Shown here: in pieces, positions 1 through 7,299 of the stretch
Layout: every line of letters starts with the position of its first letter
Numbering within the stretch: position 1 is the first letter of the stretch
Assembly: GCF_001613935.1 (NCBI RefSeq)
Contig: NZ_LQCI01000011.1
Coordinates: 62,001-126,000 of the forward strand
Length of the DNA: 64,000 nucleotides
Reading direction: 5' to 3'
DNA from: Amycolatopsis regifaucium
GTDB taxonomy: Bacteria > Actinomycetota > Actinomycetes > Mycobacteriales > Pseudonocardiaceae
Program-made: the position numbers and the translations under genes
Notes under the pieces: model-generated
Told to the model about the DNA's origin: nothing
The model's input: only the letters and a program-made list of their open reading frames with translations
Database searches by the model: none

Positions 1-201
1 ATGGAGCTCGCCGCCACCGGACGAGTGCTGGGCGCGCGGATGATCGTCGCCGGGATGCGCCCCGCCGTCGCGATCACCCTGTCCGGACTCGGCCTGCGGC
101 TCACCGGGGTGCAGACCGCGCTCAACGCCGAACAGGCCATGGAACTGCTGGGGTGGCGCCCGCCCACCGAGGCCGCCGAAGAGGCGCCTCATGCTTCCTG
201 A
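1..201 (+). CDS. rsbS: RsbS-like STAS antagonist, C-terminal part (truncated by window edge)
   Basis: C-terminal half of a STAS-domain protein of the RsbS stressosome type; the gene starts before the window, so the first in-window ATG is probably internal. The segment [15 protein letters not shown] followed by [12 protein letters not shown] matches the conserved end of RsbS, which scaffolds the stressosome and holds RsbT until it is phosphorylated. The last 11 bases overlap the RsbT gene, so the two are translationally coupled, as in known rsbRST operons. Family assignment is good; the N-terminal phosphorylated serine lies outside the window and cannot be checked. Confidence 0.82.
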   Translation: MELAATGRVLGARMIVAGMRPAVAITLSGLGLRLTGVQTALNAEQAMELLGWRPPTEAAEEAPHAS

Positions 202-616
202 CGAACTCACCGACCAGGGACCGCGCGAACACTCCGTGCGCGCGGAAGAGGACCTGCTCAGCGCCCGGCACGCGGTACGGGCCGACGCGGTCGCGGCCGG
301 CTTCTCGATCGTCGACCAGACCAAGATCGTCACCGCCGCCAGCGAACTGGTCCGGAACGCCTACATCCACGGCGGTGGCGGAACCATGACGATCGCCATC
401 GTGCGAGACGGCCGGGGCCGGGTGGGCCTGAACCTGTCCGTCCGCGACGAGGGACCCGGCATCGCCGACGTCGAGCAGGCCATGACCGACGGCTTCTCCA
501 CCGGCGCCGGTCTCGGGCACGGCCTCGGCGGCACCCGGCGGCTCGTCGACGAGTTCACCATCGACACCGCCCCCGGTAAGGGCACCACGGTCACCGTCGT
601 GCGCTGGAAACGATGA
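191..616 (+). CDS. rsbT: RsbT-like serine kinase / anti-sigma regulatory factor
   Basis: 141-residue GHKL ATPase of the RsbT/RsbW group. The N box is [14 protein letters not shown], the G1 box DEGPGI, and the glycine-rich lid [10 protein letters not shown], all in the usual order and at family length. Known RsbT phosphorylates RsbS/RsbR in the stressosome and then activates an RsbU phosphatase. It overlaps the upstream STAS gene by 11 bases and the downstream gene by 4 (ATGA), so the four genes are one operon. Confidence in the family is high; which sigma factor the module serves is not visible here. Confidence 0.87.
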   Translation: MLPDELTDQGPREHSVRAEEDLLSARHAVRADAVAAGFSIVDQTKIVTAASELVRNAYIHGGGGTMTIAIVRDGRGRVGLNLSVRDEGPGIADVEQAMTDGFSTGAGLGHGLGGTRRLVDEFTIDTAPGKGTTVTVVRWKR

Positions 617-1611
617 CCGTCACAGTCGCGCAGGGCACGACACTGATCCGCATCGACCACGCGAGCGCGGTCTACACCGCCGTACGGGCGGCCCGCGAGG
701 TCGCCGCGAAGGCGGGCCTGCCCGAAGTGCTCGCCGAACGCGCCGCCGTCATCGCCTCCGAACTGGCCGGCAACATCGACAAACACGCCAGCGACGGGTC
801 CGTGTTCGTCCAGCAATCCCTTGCCGGGCACGGGATCGACATCTACGCCACCGACGCCGGACCGGGCATGGCGAACCTGGACTACTGGCGAATCGACGGC
901 CACTCCACGACGGAGACGCTCGGCACGGGACTCGGCGCCGTCGGCAGGCTCGCCACCGAGTTCCGGATCCGGTCGGCACCCGGAGCCGGCACCATCGCGG
1001 CGGCCAGGGTGCTCGCGCCCGGCAGGCCGGCGGCCGGGATCGCCCACGTCCGCTTGCCGCATGAAGGCGAAGAGCGCTGCGGCGACGCCCTCGCGCTGTC
1101 GACGGTGCGCGGTGTCCGCACGATCGCCATCGTGGACGGGCTCGGCCACGGCCCCGAAGCCGGCGACGCCGCGGAAGCCGCGATCGAGGTCTTCGGCCAG
1201 CGGCCGGGCCGTTCGCTGTCCGAGCAGCTGACCGCCATGCACCGAAGGCTGCGGCAAACCCGCGGTGCCGCGGTCGCCTTGGCCCGTGTCTCCGGTGACC
1301 TCCTGGAATTCTGCGGGGTCGGCAACATCAGCGGCCTGGTACTGACACCCGGACGGAGCCAGCCGCTCCTGAGCACACCCGGCGTGGTCGGTTTCAGCCT
1401 GCCCTCGACGCACGTGCGCTCCCTCGCCCTGGCCGGTCCGCACGTCATCGTGCTGCACACCGACGGAATCGGCACCGGGTGGCGCGGTCCCGCACCCCTC
1501 GGTCCCCTCCCGGAACCTTCGCTGCTCACCGCGGACCTCGCCCAGCACCACCGCGATCCCCGCGATGACGCCACCGTGATCGCGTTCGGCCCGGGTGGTG
1601 ACACGACATGA
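613..1611 (+). CDS. RsbX-like protein: GHKL ATPase domain fused to PP2C/SpoIIE phosphatase
   Basis: 332 residues with two parts. Residues about 1–140 form a second GHKL ATPase domain (ASELAGNIDKHA, DAGPGM, and the lid TLGTGLGAVG). Residues about 150–330 form a PP2C/SpoIIE-like phosphatase with VDGLGHGPEAGDAAE as the metal-binding segment, LHTDGIG, and DDATVIAF near the end. Such fusions follow rsbRST in many actinobacteria and are thought to reset the stressosome by dephosphorylating RsbS/RsbR, like Bacillus RsbX; that role is inference. The start overlaps the RsbT stop (ATGA), and its own stop overlaps the next gene in the same way. Confidence 0.8.
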   Translation: MTVTVAQGTTLIRIDHASAVYTAVRAAREVAAKAGLPEVLAERAAVIASELAGNIDKHASDGSVFVQQSLAGHGIDIYATDAGPGMANLDYWRIDGHSTTETLGTGLGAVGRLATEFRIRSAPGAGTIAAARVLAPGRPAAGIAHVRLPHEGEERCGDALALSTVRGVRTIAIVDGLGHGPEAGDAAEAAIEVFGQRPGRSLSEQLTAMHRRLRQTRGAAVALARVSGDLLEFCGVGNISGLVLTPGRSQPLLSTPGVVGFSLPSTHVRSLALAGPHVIVLHTDGIGTGWRGPAPLGPLPEPSLLTADLAQHHRDPRDDATVIAFGPGGDTT

Positions 1612-2822
1612 CGCACCCCCACGTGGCCCGGTTACGCCGCCGTCTGCGCCAGGTCTGTGCCGCCGCGGGCGTCCCGGCCGAGGACAGGGCACGGCTCGTC
1701 CTCGCCGTGACCCTGCTCGCCGAGGCCGCGGGAGACACCGGCGGACAGACCCGGCTTTCGTCGTCCACAGTGGACAACCGGCTGGCCGTGACGTTGCGCT
1801 TGCCGCAGTCCGTCGGACAACGGCGACGCAACGCCCTCCCTCTCCTGCCCGATGCCGGGGACAGCGCGACCTTGACCTGGTATCTCGGCACCGGCAATGT
1901 CGCCGTGGCCGTGCCGGACGACGACGAGGCGGCCACGCGGGAGGAGATGCTGGCGCTGGCCGCCCGCGCCGACGTGATCGCCAAAGAGCAGCGCGAACTC
2001 AAACACGAGCTGGCGGAGACGAACAGCGGCGTACTCGCCATGTACGTCGAACTCGAGGAACGGGACGAACAACTGCGCCGGGCGCACGCGGTGATCTTCC
2101 GCGAACTCGAAGACGCGCTGCGCCCGCCACCGCCGCGCGTCGACGGCTTCGAACTGGCCGTGCACTACGCGCCCAGCGAGCCGGACTCCCCCACCGGCGG
2201 CGATCTCTACGACTGGTTCGTGCTGCCCGACGGGAACCTGCACGTCACCCTCGTCGACGCCGTCGGGCACGGCGTCACCTCGACCCGGCACGCACTGACC
2301 GTCACCCACGCCATCCGCACCCTGGCGCTGGAAGGCCATCCCCTCGACGACCTGATCGCCCGCGCCGCCCGCACCCTGGCGACCATCGAACCCGATCTGA
2401 TGGCGACCGTCCTGCTGGCCAGGCTCGACCCGGTCACCGGCGACGTCACCATCGCCAACGGCAGCCACCCCCGCCCCGTCCTCCTCACCGCCGCGGGCGA
2501 CACCGAACTCCTGGTGCCCGCTCTCGTCGGCCGAGGCGTCGGCTTCCCGGACCCCGGTACGGGCAGCCTGGTCCGCCGCACCCTCGCTCCGGGCGACCTG
2601 CTCCTCCTCTACACCGACGGCTTGACCGAAAGCCGCAAAAACCATCAGGAAGGCGAAGCCCGGCTACTGGCCGCCGCTCCCCGCCACACCGGGAAACCCA
2701 CAGTGACGATCCCCAGTGCGCTGGCCACCGAGATGCACGACGTGGTGCTGCACGCCGACGACACCGTCGTCATCGCGATCCGACGCGAACCGGTGATTCC
2801 GTCCGCCACTCCGCTGCCCTGA
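1608..2822 (+). CDS. RsbU-like SpoIIE-domain serine phosphatase
   Basis: 404 residues. The N-terminal 110 residues are unassigned. Residues about 115–170 are charged and heptad-like (KEQRELKHELAETNSG, ELEERDEQLRRAH), predicting a coiled coil. The C-terminal 240 residues are a SpoIIE/PP2C phosphatase with GGDLYDWF, VDAVGHGVTS, LLYTDGLTES and HADDTVVIAI. RsbU-type enzymes dephosphorylate an anti-anti-sigma factor when RsbT binds their N-terminus; here the coiled coil replaces the usual RsbT-binding domain, so activation may differ. It is the last gene of the module (4-base overlap). No clear hairpin terminator follows at once. Confidence 0.82.
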   Translation: MTHPHVARLRRRLRQVCAAAGVPAEDRARLVLAVTLLAEAAGDTGGQTRLSSSTVDNRLAVTLRLPQSVGQRRRNALPLLPDAGDSATLTWYLGTGNVAVAVPDDDEAATREEMLALAARADVIAKEQRELKHELAETNSGVLAMYVELEERDEQLRRAHAVIFRELEDALRPPPPRVDGFELAVHYAPSEPDSPTGGDLYDWFVLPDGNLHVTLVDAVGHGVTSTRHALTVTHAIRTLALEGHPLDDLIARAARTLATIEPDLMATVLLARLDPVTGDVTIANGSHPRPVLLTAAGDTELLVPALVGRGVGFPDPGTGSLVRRTLAPGDLLLLYTDGLTESRKNHQEGEARLLAAAPRHTGKPTVTIPSALATEMHDVVLHADDTVVIAIRREPVIPSATPLP

Positions 2823-2887
2823 CCTGCGGGTCTTCCGCACGACGGTGCTCGAAGATCAGCGCAAGAGAAAATCTATGGTCGCCAGGG

Positions 2888-2917
2888 TAGACATTCGGCG
2901 TCGGATGCATGTAGTGT
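2888..2917 (+). promoter_or_regulatory. Sigma-A-type promoter for candidate ncRNA
   Basis: TAGACA (2888–2893) and TAGTGT (2912–2917) are separated by 18 bases and match the -35/-10 of the principal actinobacterial sigma factor. Transcription would start near 2924 and run into the gene-free region that ends in a strong terminator. Read by eye only. Confidence 0.5.
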
Positions 2918-3192
2918 TCTTCTTGTACCGAGAGAGACAACGTCAAGCAGGCGCGGGAGATGACGGAACTACCCGCGAGGTGAGACAAGACGGTCAGGCA
3001 GGACGAAGCCGATCAGTGCACAGGTTTCGACTGGTGACCGGTGAAGTACCGGGATCGTGGAAGTGAAGACGTGAACAGCAAGGCCGATCCCGGCGAAGCA
3101 GTGCAGTAGGCAGTAAACGAAGTACCAGTTGCAAAAGCAGTACCAGTAGTTGCAGTAGTCAGTAGTTGCAAGTAGTCAGTGCAGGACGGTCG

Positions 3193-3229
3193 GGTGACCG
3201 GAGCCGATTTTCGGCAGGCTCCGGTCACC
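3193..3229 (+). other. Perfect 13-bp hairpin inside candidate ncRNA
   Basis: Arms GGTGACCGGAGCC (3193–3205) and GGCTCCGGTCACC (3217–3229) pair fully across an 11-base loop. No T tract follows, so it is more likely an internal RNA structure than a terminator. Confidence 0.6.
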
Positions 3230-3524
3230 TGGACCAGCGGTATGACGCGTGCTGGAGCCGATCGGTGAAAGGGTTCCGGCCGGTGATCGGCAGAATCGCG
3301 ATAGCAGTAAGAAAGAAACCGGAAGAAGGGAACGGGAACATCATTGGATCGCCCGCCGCGGCTGGGCAGTAGTGCCGCGCGGGTACCGCAGGCCCATCGG
3401 ATTGGAAGGTGGTTCTCGGTCACGAACAAGCGATCTCCGCGTCGTCCACTTCTCGGACGGACACCGCGGTTGCAGGACGCCGGCCTCACGGCCGGACGGC
3501 AATGATGAAACCCGACCCTTGAGA

Positions 3525-3558
3525 CCCCGGGAGCCGCGAGTGGCTCCCGGGGTTTCTT
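3525..3558 (+). terminator. Intrinsic terminator of candidate ncRNA
   Basis: CCCCGGGAGCC (3525–3535), a 6-base loop, GGCTCCCGGGG (3542–3552), then TTTCTT. This perfect 11-bp GC stem with a T-rich tail lies nine bases beyond the converging GAF-ANTAR stop on the other strand, so it may partly serve both directions. Confidence 0.8.
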
Positions 3559-3567
3559 GCGTCGTGG

Positions 3568-4272
3568 TCAGTCCAGCCGGAGGCGGCGGGTGAGAGCGTC
3601 GCGAGCCAGGTCGGTCAGGGAGCGGTCGTGGCGGAAGGCGTGTGCGCGTAGCCGGGCCAGTGCCTGATCGGGCGGGATGGCGAGGGCGGTGGCGAGGACA
3701 CCGGCGGCTTGCTGGACTTCTGCTCGGTAGCGGCGGAGGCCGTCGCCATCTCCGGAGGCGCCGGTGGCCGGGATCGGCGCGCTCCGCATCAGCAAGGGCA
3801 GCAGCCCGTCGCGGACGCGATGAAAATCGTGTGACTGCGATGCGGTCATGGCACCGGGCGTGGCCCGGTAACCGGTGAGGGCCCCGAAAGTCCCGTCGTC
3901 GGCTCGCAGCGGCGCGGCGATGACGGCTCGGGCCGCGGATTGCATCGCCGCGGGCAAGAACAACGGCCAACGGGCCTGGTCGGTGGCGACGAGATCGGGT
4001 TCGGACACCGTGTAGCCCTGCTGGACGGCTTCCAGGGTGGGACCGTCACCGAGGGTGTATTGCAGATTGTCCAGGTCGTGGCCCGGCCCGTCCGCTGGGT
4101 CGCACCACACCAGTTCCAGCGTCCCAGTGCTGTTGATCAGGTCGATGGTGAGCGCATCGAGACCGAGCGGCTCGGCGATCCGCAGGGAGGCGACGGCGCC
4201 GAGATGTTGCCCTTCTTCGGCCGCGCGGTGCAGGTGAGCCAGAACGGTCTCGACGTCATCAGGCGTTGTCAT
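3568..4272 (-). CDS. GAF and ANTAR domain-containing regulator
   Basis: 234 residues. Residues about 10–160 form a GAF-type sensor domain (YTLGDGPTLEA, GYTVSEPDL and FGALTGYRA are typical of actinobacterial members). Residues about 175–232 form an ANTAR RNA-binding domain (RRYRAEVQQAAGVLATAL, then ALARLRAHAFRHDRSL). ANTAR proteins bind paired RNA hairpins in nascent transcripts and prevent termination. The ligand is unknown. The gene is monocistronic, faces the candidate ncRNA, and its start has no strong ribosome binding site. Confidence 0.85.
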   Translation of the reverse strand: MTTPDDVETVLAHLHRAAEEGQHLGAVASLRIAEPLGLDALTIDLINSTGTLELVWCDPADGPGHDLDNLQYTLGDGPTLEAVQQGYTVSEPDLVATDQARWPLFLPAAMQSAARAVIAAPLRADDGTFGALTGYRATPGAMTASQSHDFHRVRDGLLPLLMRSAPIPATGASGDGDGLRRYRAEVQQAAGVLATALAIPPDQALARLRAHAFRHDRSLTDLARDALTRRLRLD

Positions 4273-4618
4273 ACCGTCACCGCGAGATCAGTGTTGTGCA
4301 ATCGGAGTCACCTGTCGGGTGGGTTCCTCAACCGCGGTGACGTGGATCCAGCCACCGGCGAGCTCAGGAGCAGTTACCCGCAGAGGGGTCCGTCATGCCC
4401 GCTGGCAGGTGCTCGGCTCGCCTCATTCTCGGGTGGCCCGCCCGAGGCCGCATTCCGACCGGTTCCACACAGTCTGAACGACCTCACGATACGTGACTCA
4501 TTGTAGCGCTCCCGCCGGAACGGACGAACGCGGCCATGACCTCAGGCGAACGACCATGGAGGGCGAGACGCTGGGGCCGCCAACCCGAGCCTCGTCTGGC
4601 GGAGCAGCTACCTCAGGT
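4273..4618. other. Gene-free stretch upstream of GAF-ANTAR gene
   Basis: About 345 bases between the GAF-ANTAR start and the end of the decayed esterase. The open frames here lack ribosome binding sites and recognisable motifs. It presumably holds the promoter of the GAF-ANTAR gene; I cannot place it confidently. Confidence 0.5.
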
Positions 4619-4897
4619 CTATTTCCGCGCCACGAGCCGGTCCCACAAGTCGAAGTCATGCAGGTTCGCCCGGTCGACCTCGCCGTCAACGGGCGATCGT
4701 CATACGGAAGATCAAACAGGTACTTCAGCTCGGACGCGTGTCCGGCCAACGGCTGGACACCCACCGGAAACTCGAGAATCGGCGTGCCATGCGGTCCAGG
4801 AATTCATAGGCGTAGACCGGCACCGTTGCCGAGAACGTCGTTCACTCGCCTGCTGGGCCCAGGCCCAGTCCAGATCACTCATGACCGCACCGATGGC
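4619..4897 (-). pseudogene. Carboxylesterase type B remnant (C-terminal, several frameshifts)
   Basis: Read on the minus strand, pieces in different frames line up with the end of a PnbA-type carboxylesterase. In order they are AIGAVMSDLDWAWAQQASE (about 4897–4840), VPVYAYEFLDR, HGTPILEFPVGVQPLAGH, ASELKYLFDLPYDD, and RANLHDFDLWDRLVARK ending in a stop at 4619. The family has A-LxTD near the third catalytic region, PVYAYEF, the catalytic-histidine segment GAxHxxELxYLF, and a closing DLWD. At least three frame changes separate the pieces and the N-terminal two thirds, including the serine elbow, is absent, so it cannot be functional. The + strand frames over it are shadows. Confidence 0.7.
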
Positions 4898-4961
4898 CTG
4901 TGCCGCCGCCCCACCCCATCAGCACTTCAGGTGCCGCCGCTGACATGTCCCCTGGTCAAGG

Positions 4962-5357
4962 CTATGGCCGGACGGCGACGGCGTCCACTTCGAAGAGCAT
5001 GTCCGGCAAGGCCAGCGCCGCGACGCCGAGAAGTGTCTGCGTGGGTGGCCGCCCACCCCAGATCCGCCCGATGAGCGTACCGACGGTCTCGAGCTTGGCG
5101 GCGTCATGTCCGACGATGTACGTGCGGAGCTGCACGACGTGACTGAAGTCGAGCCCCACCTCCGCCAGCGCGATCCTCACGTTCTCCAGCGATTGTGCGA
5201 CCTGTTCGGTGAAATCGCCCGACGTGACGTGACCGTCGGCATCAGACGCGTACTGACCGGCGATGAAGACGAGTTCACCGGCTGTGGTGGCGATGTGGCT
5301 GTAGCCGAATCGCACCGGGTCGTGCAGCCCGGACGGATTGATGATGTCGTGCGCCAT
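4962..5357 (-). CDS. RidA / YjgF-family enamine deaminase
   Basis: 131 residues covering the whole RidA fold. LVFIAGQYASDADGHV, the tract EQVAQSLENVRIALAEVGL, and RTYIVGHD are typical. RidA proteins hydrolyse reactive 2-aminoacrylate and related enamines; the diagnostic Arg is in QLRTYIV. The start at 5357 is chosen because GGAGGACGTTTTC precedes the ATG; a frame 113 codons longer has no homology. No operon partner on the same strand. RidA paralogues vary in substrate, so the exact reaction is uncertain. Confidence 0.85.
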   Translation of the reverse strand: MAHDIINPSGLHDPVRFGYSHIATTAGELVFIAGQYASDADGHVTSGDFTEQVAQSLENVRIALAEVGLDFSHVVQLRTYIVGHDAAKLETVGTLIGRIWGGRPPTQTLLGVAALALPDMLFEVDAVAVRP

Positions 5358-5733
5358 GAAAACGTCCTCCAACGAATTCCAACAACTTTCAGGTTCGGCC
5401 CCGCGAAGCACCGACGGGTGTGTTCGGGCATGGCGTAGCCGGTCAGGCAAGATGTCTGACCGCCGTCCCGTGTCGTGTCTTCTTCGTGATGCTGGATGCG
5501 GCATACCCAGAGGGCGAAAACCAGTCATCGGCCCTCGGTATTCCACTCGCCGGGCGTGAGGTCGGCCCCATGGTGACGCGGGGCGCCGAGGTGCGCACGA
5601 GATCGCCTTGTCCGGCACTGCCGTCGACAGAAGCACCTCACTGCCTGGCCCCGACGCGGAAAAGCCTGGTGGGCCGCCTTCCTCGCGATGACCCACCAGG
5701 CTTCGTTCCGCGGCCGGTGACCGCGGTGGCCGG
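5358..5733. other. Intergenic region between protease operon and ridA
   Basis: 376 bases with no supported gene. It holds the upstream region of ridA (5358 onward) and, at its other end, the hairpin terminator of the protease operon (5662–5703). Confidence 0.6.
5662..5703 (-). terminator. Terminator of the three-protease operon
   Basis: AAGCCTGGTGGG (5662–5673) pairs fully with CCCACCAGGCTT (5692–5703). Read on the minus strand, the 12-bp stem runs into TTTTCC, about 30 bases after the stop of the last protease gene. Confidence 0.7.
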
Positions 5734-7272
5734 TCAGAAGGTGACCGTGAACCCGTCGATCGAACCGGTGTCGAACTTGTAGACGTCCTGCGCGCTCAGC
5801 TTCCAGGTGCCGTTGGCGTTCTCCCCGGAGGCGTCGACCGTATACGTCTCGTGGACACCGCCCGCGGAACCGGCCCCGCCGGAACCCTTCAGCCGGTAGG
5901 CCTTGCCGCTCGGCCCGATCAGGTCGAGCACCAGGTCACCCGTGTAGGTGTGGCTGACGTCGACCTTCACCGGCAGCGACGAAGACGCCCTGCCGTCGCA
6001 ACCCTCCTGCGTCAGCGAACTCGCCACCGCGGCGCCGGCGTCCGGAATCGCCACGGGAGTGGTATTCGACTTCGTGCCGCACTTCGGCGCGGGATCACCG
6101 CTCCCGATGAACGAGACGTTGAGCAGCTTGTTCAGCGAACCACTGCCCGGATTCTTGACGACCCCGTCGGAAGCGTTGTTCACCAGCGCGTCCCGGACCT
6201 GTTTCGGCGTCGCGGACGGGTTGGCCGCCAGGTAGAGCGCGGCCGCTCCGACGACGTGCGGCGTCGCCATCGAGGTCCCGTTCATCACCGCGGTGCCGCC
6301 ACTGCTCGGGCTCAGCGAGGTGATGTTGCTGCCGGGCGCGAAGATGTCCGTACAGGGACCGTAGTTGGAGAAGCCGGACCGGTTGTCGTTGGACTCCGTG
6401 GCGTTCACTGTGATGGCTTCCGGCACCCGGGCGGGGCTGGTGTTACAGGCGTCGGTGGAGGCGTTGCCCGCCGCGACGCCGTAGACGACACCCGACGCGA
6501 TCGACTTCTTGAGCGCGTCGTCGCCCACACCGGGTGCGTCCATGGTGAGGCTCATGTTCGCCACGGCGGGCTTCTTCGCGTTGGCCGTCACCCAGTCGAC
6601 CGCGTCGATGATGCCCGAGTCGGGCCCGGTGTTGTTGCAGCCCAAGACCTTCAGCCCGACGATCTTGACCTTCTTCGCGACGCCGTAGGTCTTGCTGCCG
6701 ATGGTTCCGGCGGTGTGGCTGCCGTGGCCGTTGCAGTCCTTGCCGTCCCCGCCCATGAAGTCCTTGCCGAGGCTGGCGCGGCCTTCGTATTCCGGGTTCG
6801 ACGGGTTGATGCCACTGTCGAGGTCGTACGCGGTGACGCCCTCGCCGCTGTTGTTGTAGGTGTACTTCTTGTCCAGCGGCAGGCTCTTCTGGTCGACACG
6901 GTCCAAACCCCACGTCGGGTTCGCCTGTGTGTCCGCGCCGCGGGCCGTACCGTCCTGGTAGACGGCCTTGACCGACGGGTCCGCCGCGAGCCGCCGCGCC
7001 TGCTTCTCGGTCATCTTCTTGACCGAGAAGCCGTTCAGCGCCGCGGACCAGGTGGACCGCACCTCGCCGCCGAAGCGTTCGGTCAGCGACGACGCCGACG
7101 CCTGCGCGGCCGCGGCGCCGTCCTTCAGCACCACGATGTACTGGTCGCCGTAGTGCTGTTTCGCCTGCACCACGACACCTTCGGCTTCGGCCGCGAGCGC
7201 GTTCCCGCCGCCGAGCGCCAGCAATGGCGTCAGCACACCCAAGGCCAAGAGGACTTTCCGGTGGTTACGCAT
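5734..7272 (-). CDS. Secreted S8 (subtilisin-like) serine protease with P/Homo B domain
   Basis: 512 residues. A Sec signal peptide ends near ALAAEA (residue ~30). An I9 propeptide (QYIVVLKDG) spans about 40–115. The S8 catalytic domain carries Asp in YDLDSGIN, His in GHGSHTAGTIGS and Ser in GTSMATPHVVGA. A proprotein-convertase P domain (VDVSHTYTGDLVLDLIGPSG to DGFTVTF) fills the last 100 residues. The protein is exported and should cleave itself free of the propeptide. GAGGTGA lies eight bases before the ATG. It is the last gene of a three-protease operon (27-base gap) and is paralogous to the first. Confidence 0.93.
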   Translation of the reverse strand: MRNHRKVLLALGVLTPLLALGGGNALAAEAEGVVVQAKQHYGDQYIVVLKDGAAAAQASASSLTERFGGEVRSTWSAALNGFSVKKMTEKQARRLAADPSVKAVYQDGTARGADTQANPTWGLDRVDQKSLPLDKKYTYNNSGEGVTAYDLDSGINPSNPEYEGRASLGKDFMGGDGKDCNGHGSHTAGTIGSKTYGVAKKVKIVGLKVLGCNNTGPDSGIIDAVDWVTANAKKPAVANMSLTMDAPGVGDDALKKSIASGVVYGVAAGNASTDACNTSPARVPEAITVNATESNDNRSGFSNYGPCTDIFAPGSNITSLSPSSGGTAVMNGTSMATPHVVGAAALYLAANPSATPKQVRDALVNNASDGVVKNPGSGSLNKLLNVSFIGSGDPAPKCGTKSNTTPVAIPDAGAAVASSLTQEGCDGRASSSLPVKVDVSHTYTGDLVLDLIGPSGKAYRLKGSGGAGSAGGVHETYTVDASGENANGTWKLSAQDVYKFDTGSIDGFTVTF

Positions 7273-7299
7273 AAGGGTTCACCTCAGGATTCGGGGCGG

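Larger units (their letters stand above)
2924..3558 (+). ncRNA. Candidate long structured non-coding RNA (~635 nt)
   Basis: This 635-base stretch holds no credible open reading frame. It is richer in A and G than its surroundings, begins just after a good promoter and ends at the best intrinsic terminator nearby. It contains a perfect 13-bp hairpin (arms 3193–3205 GGTGACCGGAGCC and 3217–3229) and an imperfect tandem duplication of AGTAGTTGCA at 3145–3177. No downstream gene lies on this strand, so it is not a leader. It lacks the tmRNA ends, the RNase P conserved blocks and the SRP helix-8 motif that I looked for. A core-RNA-polymerase-binding Ms1-type RNA, known from mycobacteria and other actinobacteria, is one possibility, but I cannot show homology. 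Confidence 0.45.

Noticed and set aside
2960-2983. Seven-codon upstream ORF (MTELPAR) in the candidate RNA
   Set aside because: GGGAG directly abuts the ATG with no spacing and nothing follows that it could regulate in cis.
2924-3558. tmRNA (GGTTTCGACTGG resembles a tmRNA 5' motif)
   Set aside because: No acceptor-like ends, no GGTTCGANTCC T arm near the 3' end and no tag-peptide frame.
2924-3558. RNase P RNA or SRP RNA
   Set aside because: No GAGGAAAGTCC-type block of RNase P and no SRP helix-8 GGAA/GCAG arrangement.
4493-5074. 193-codon + strand frame over the decayed esterase and RidA
   Set aside because: No family match; the opposite strand carries clear esterase fragments and an intact RidA gene.
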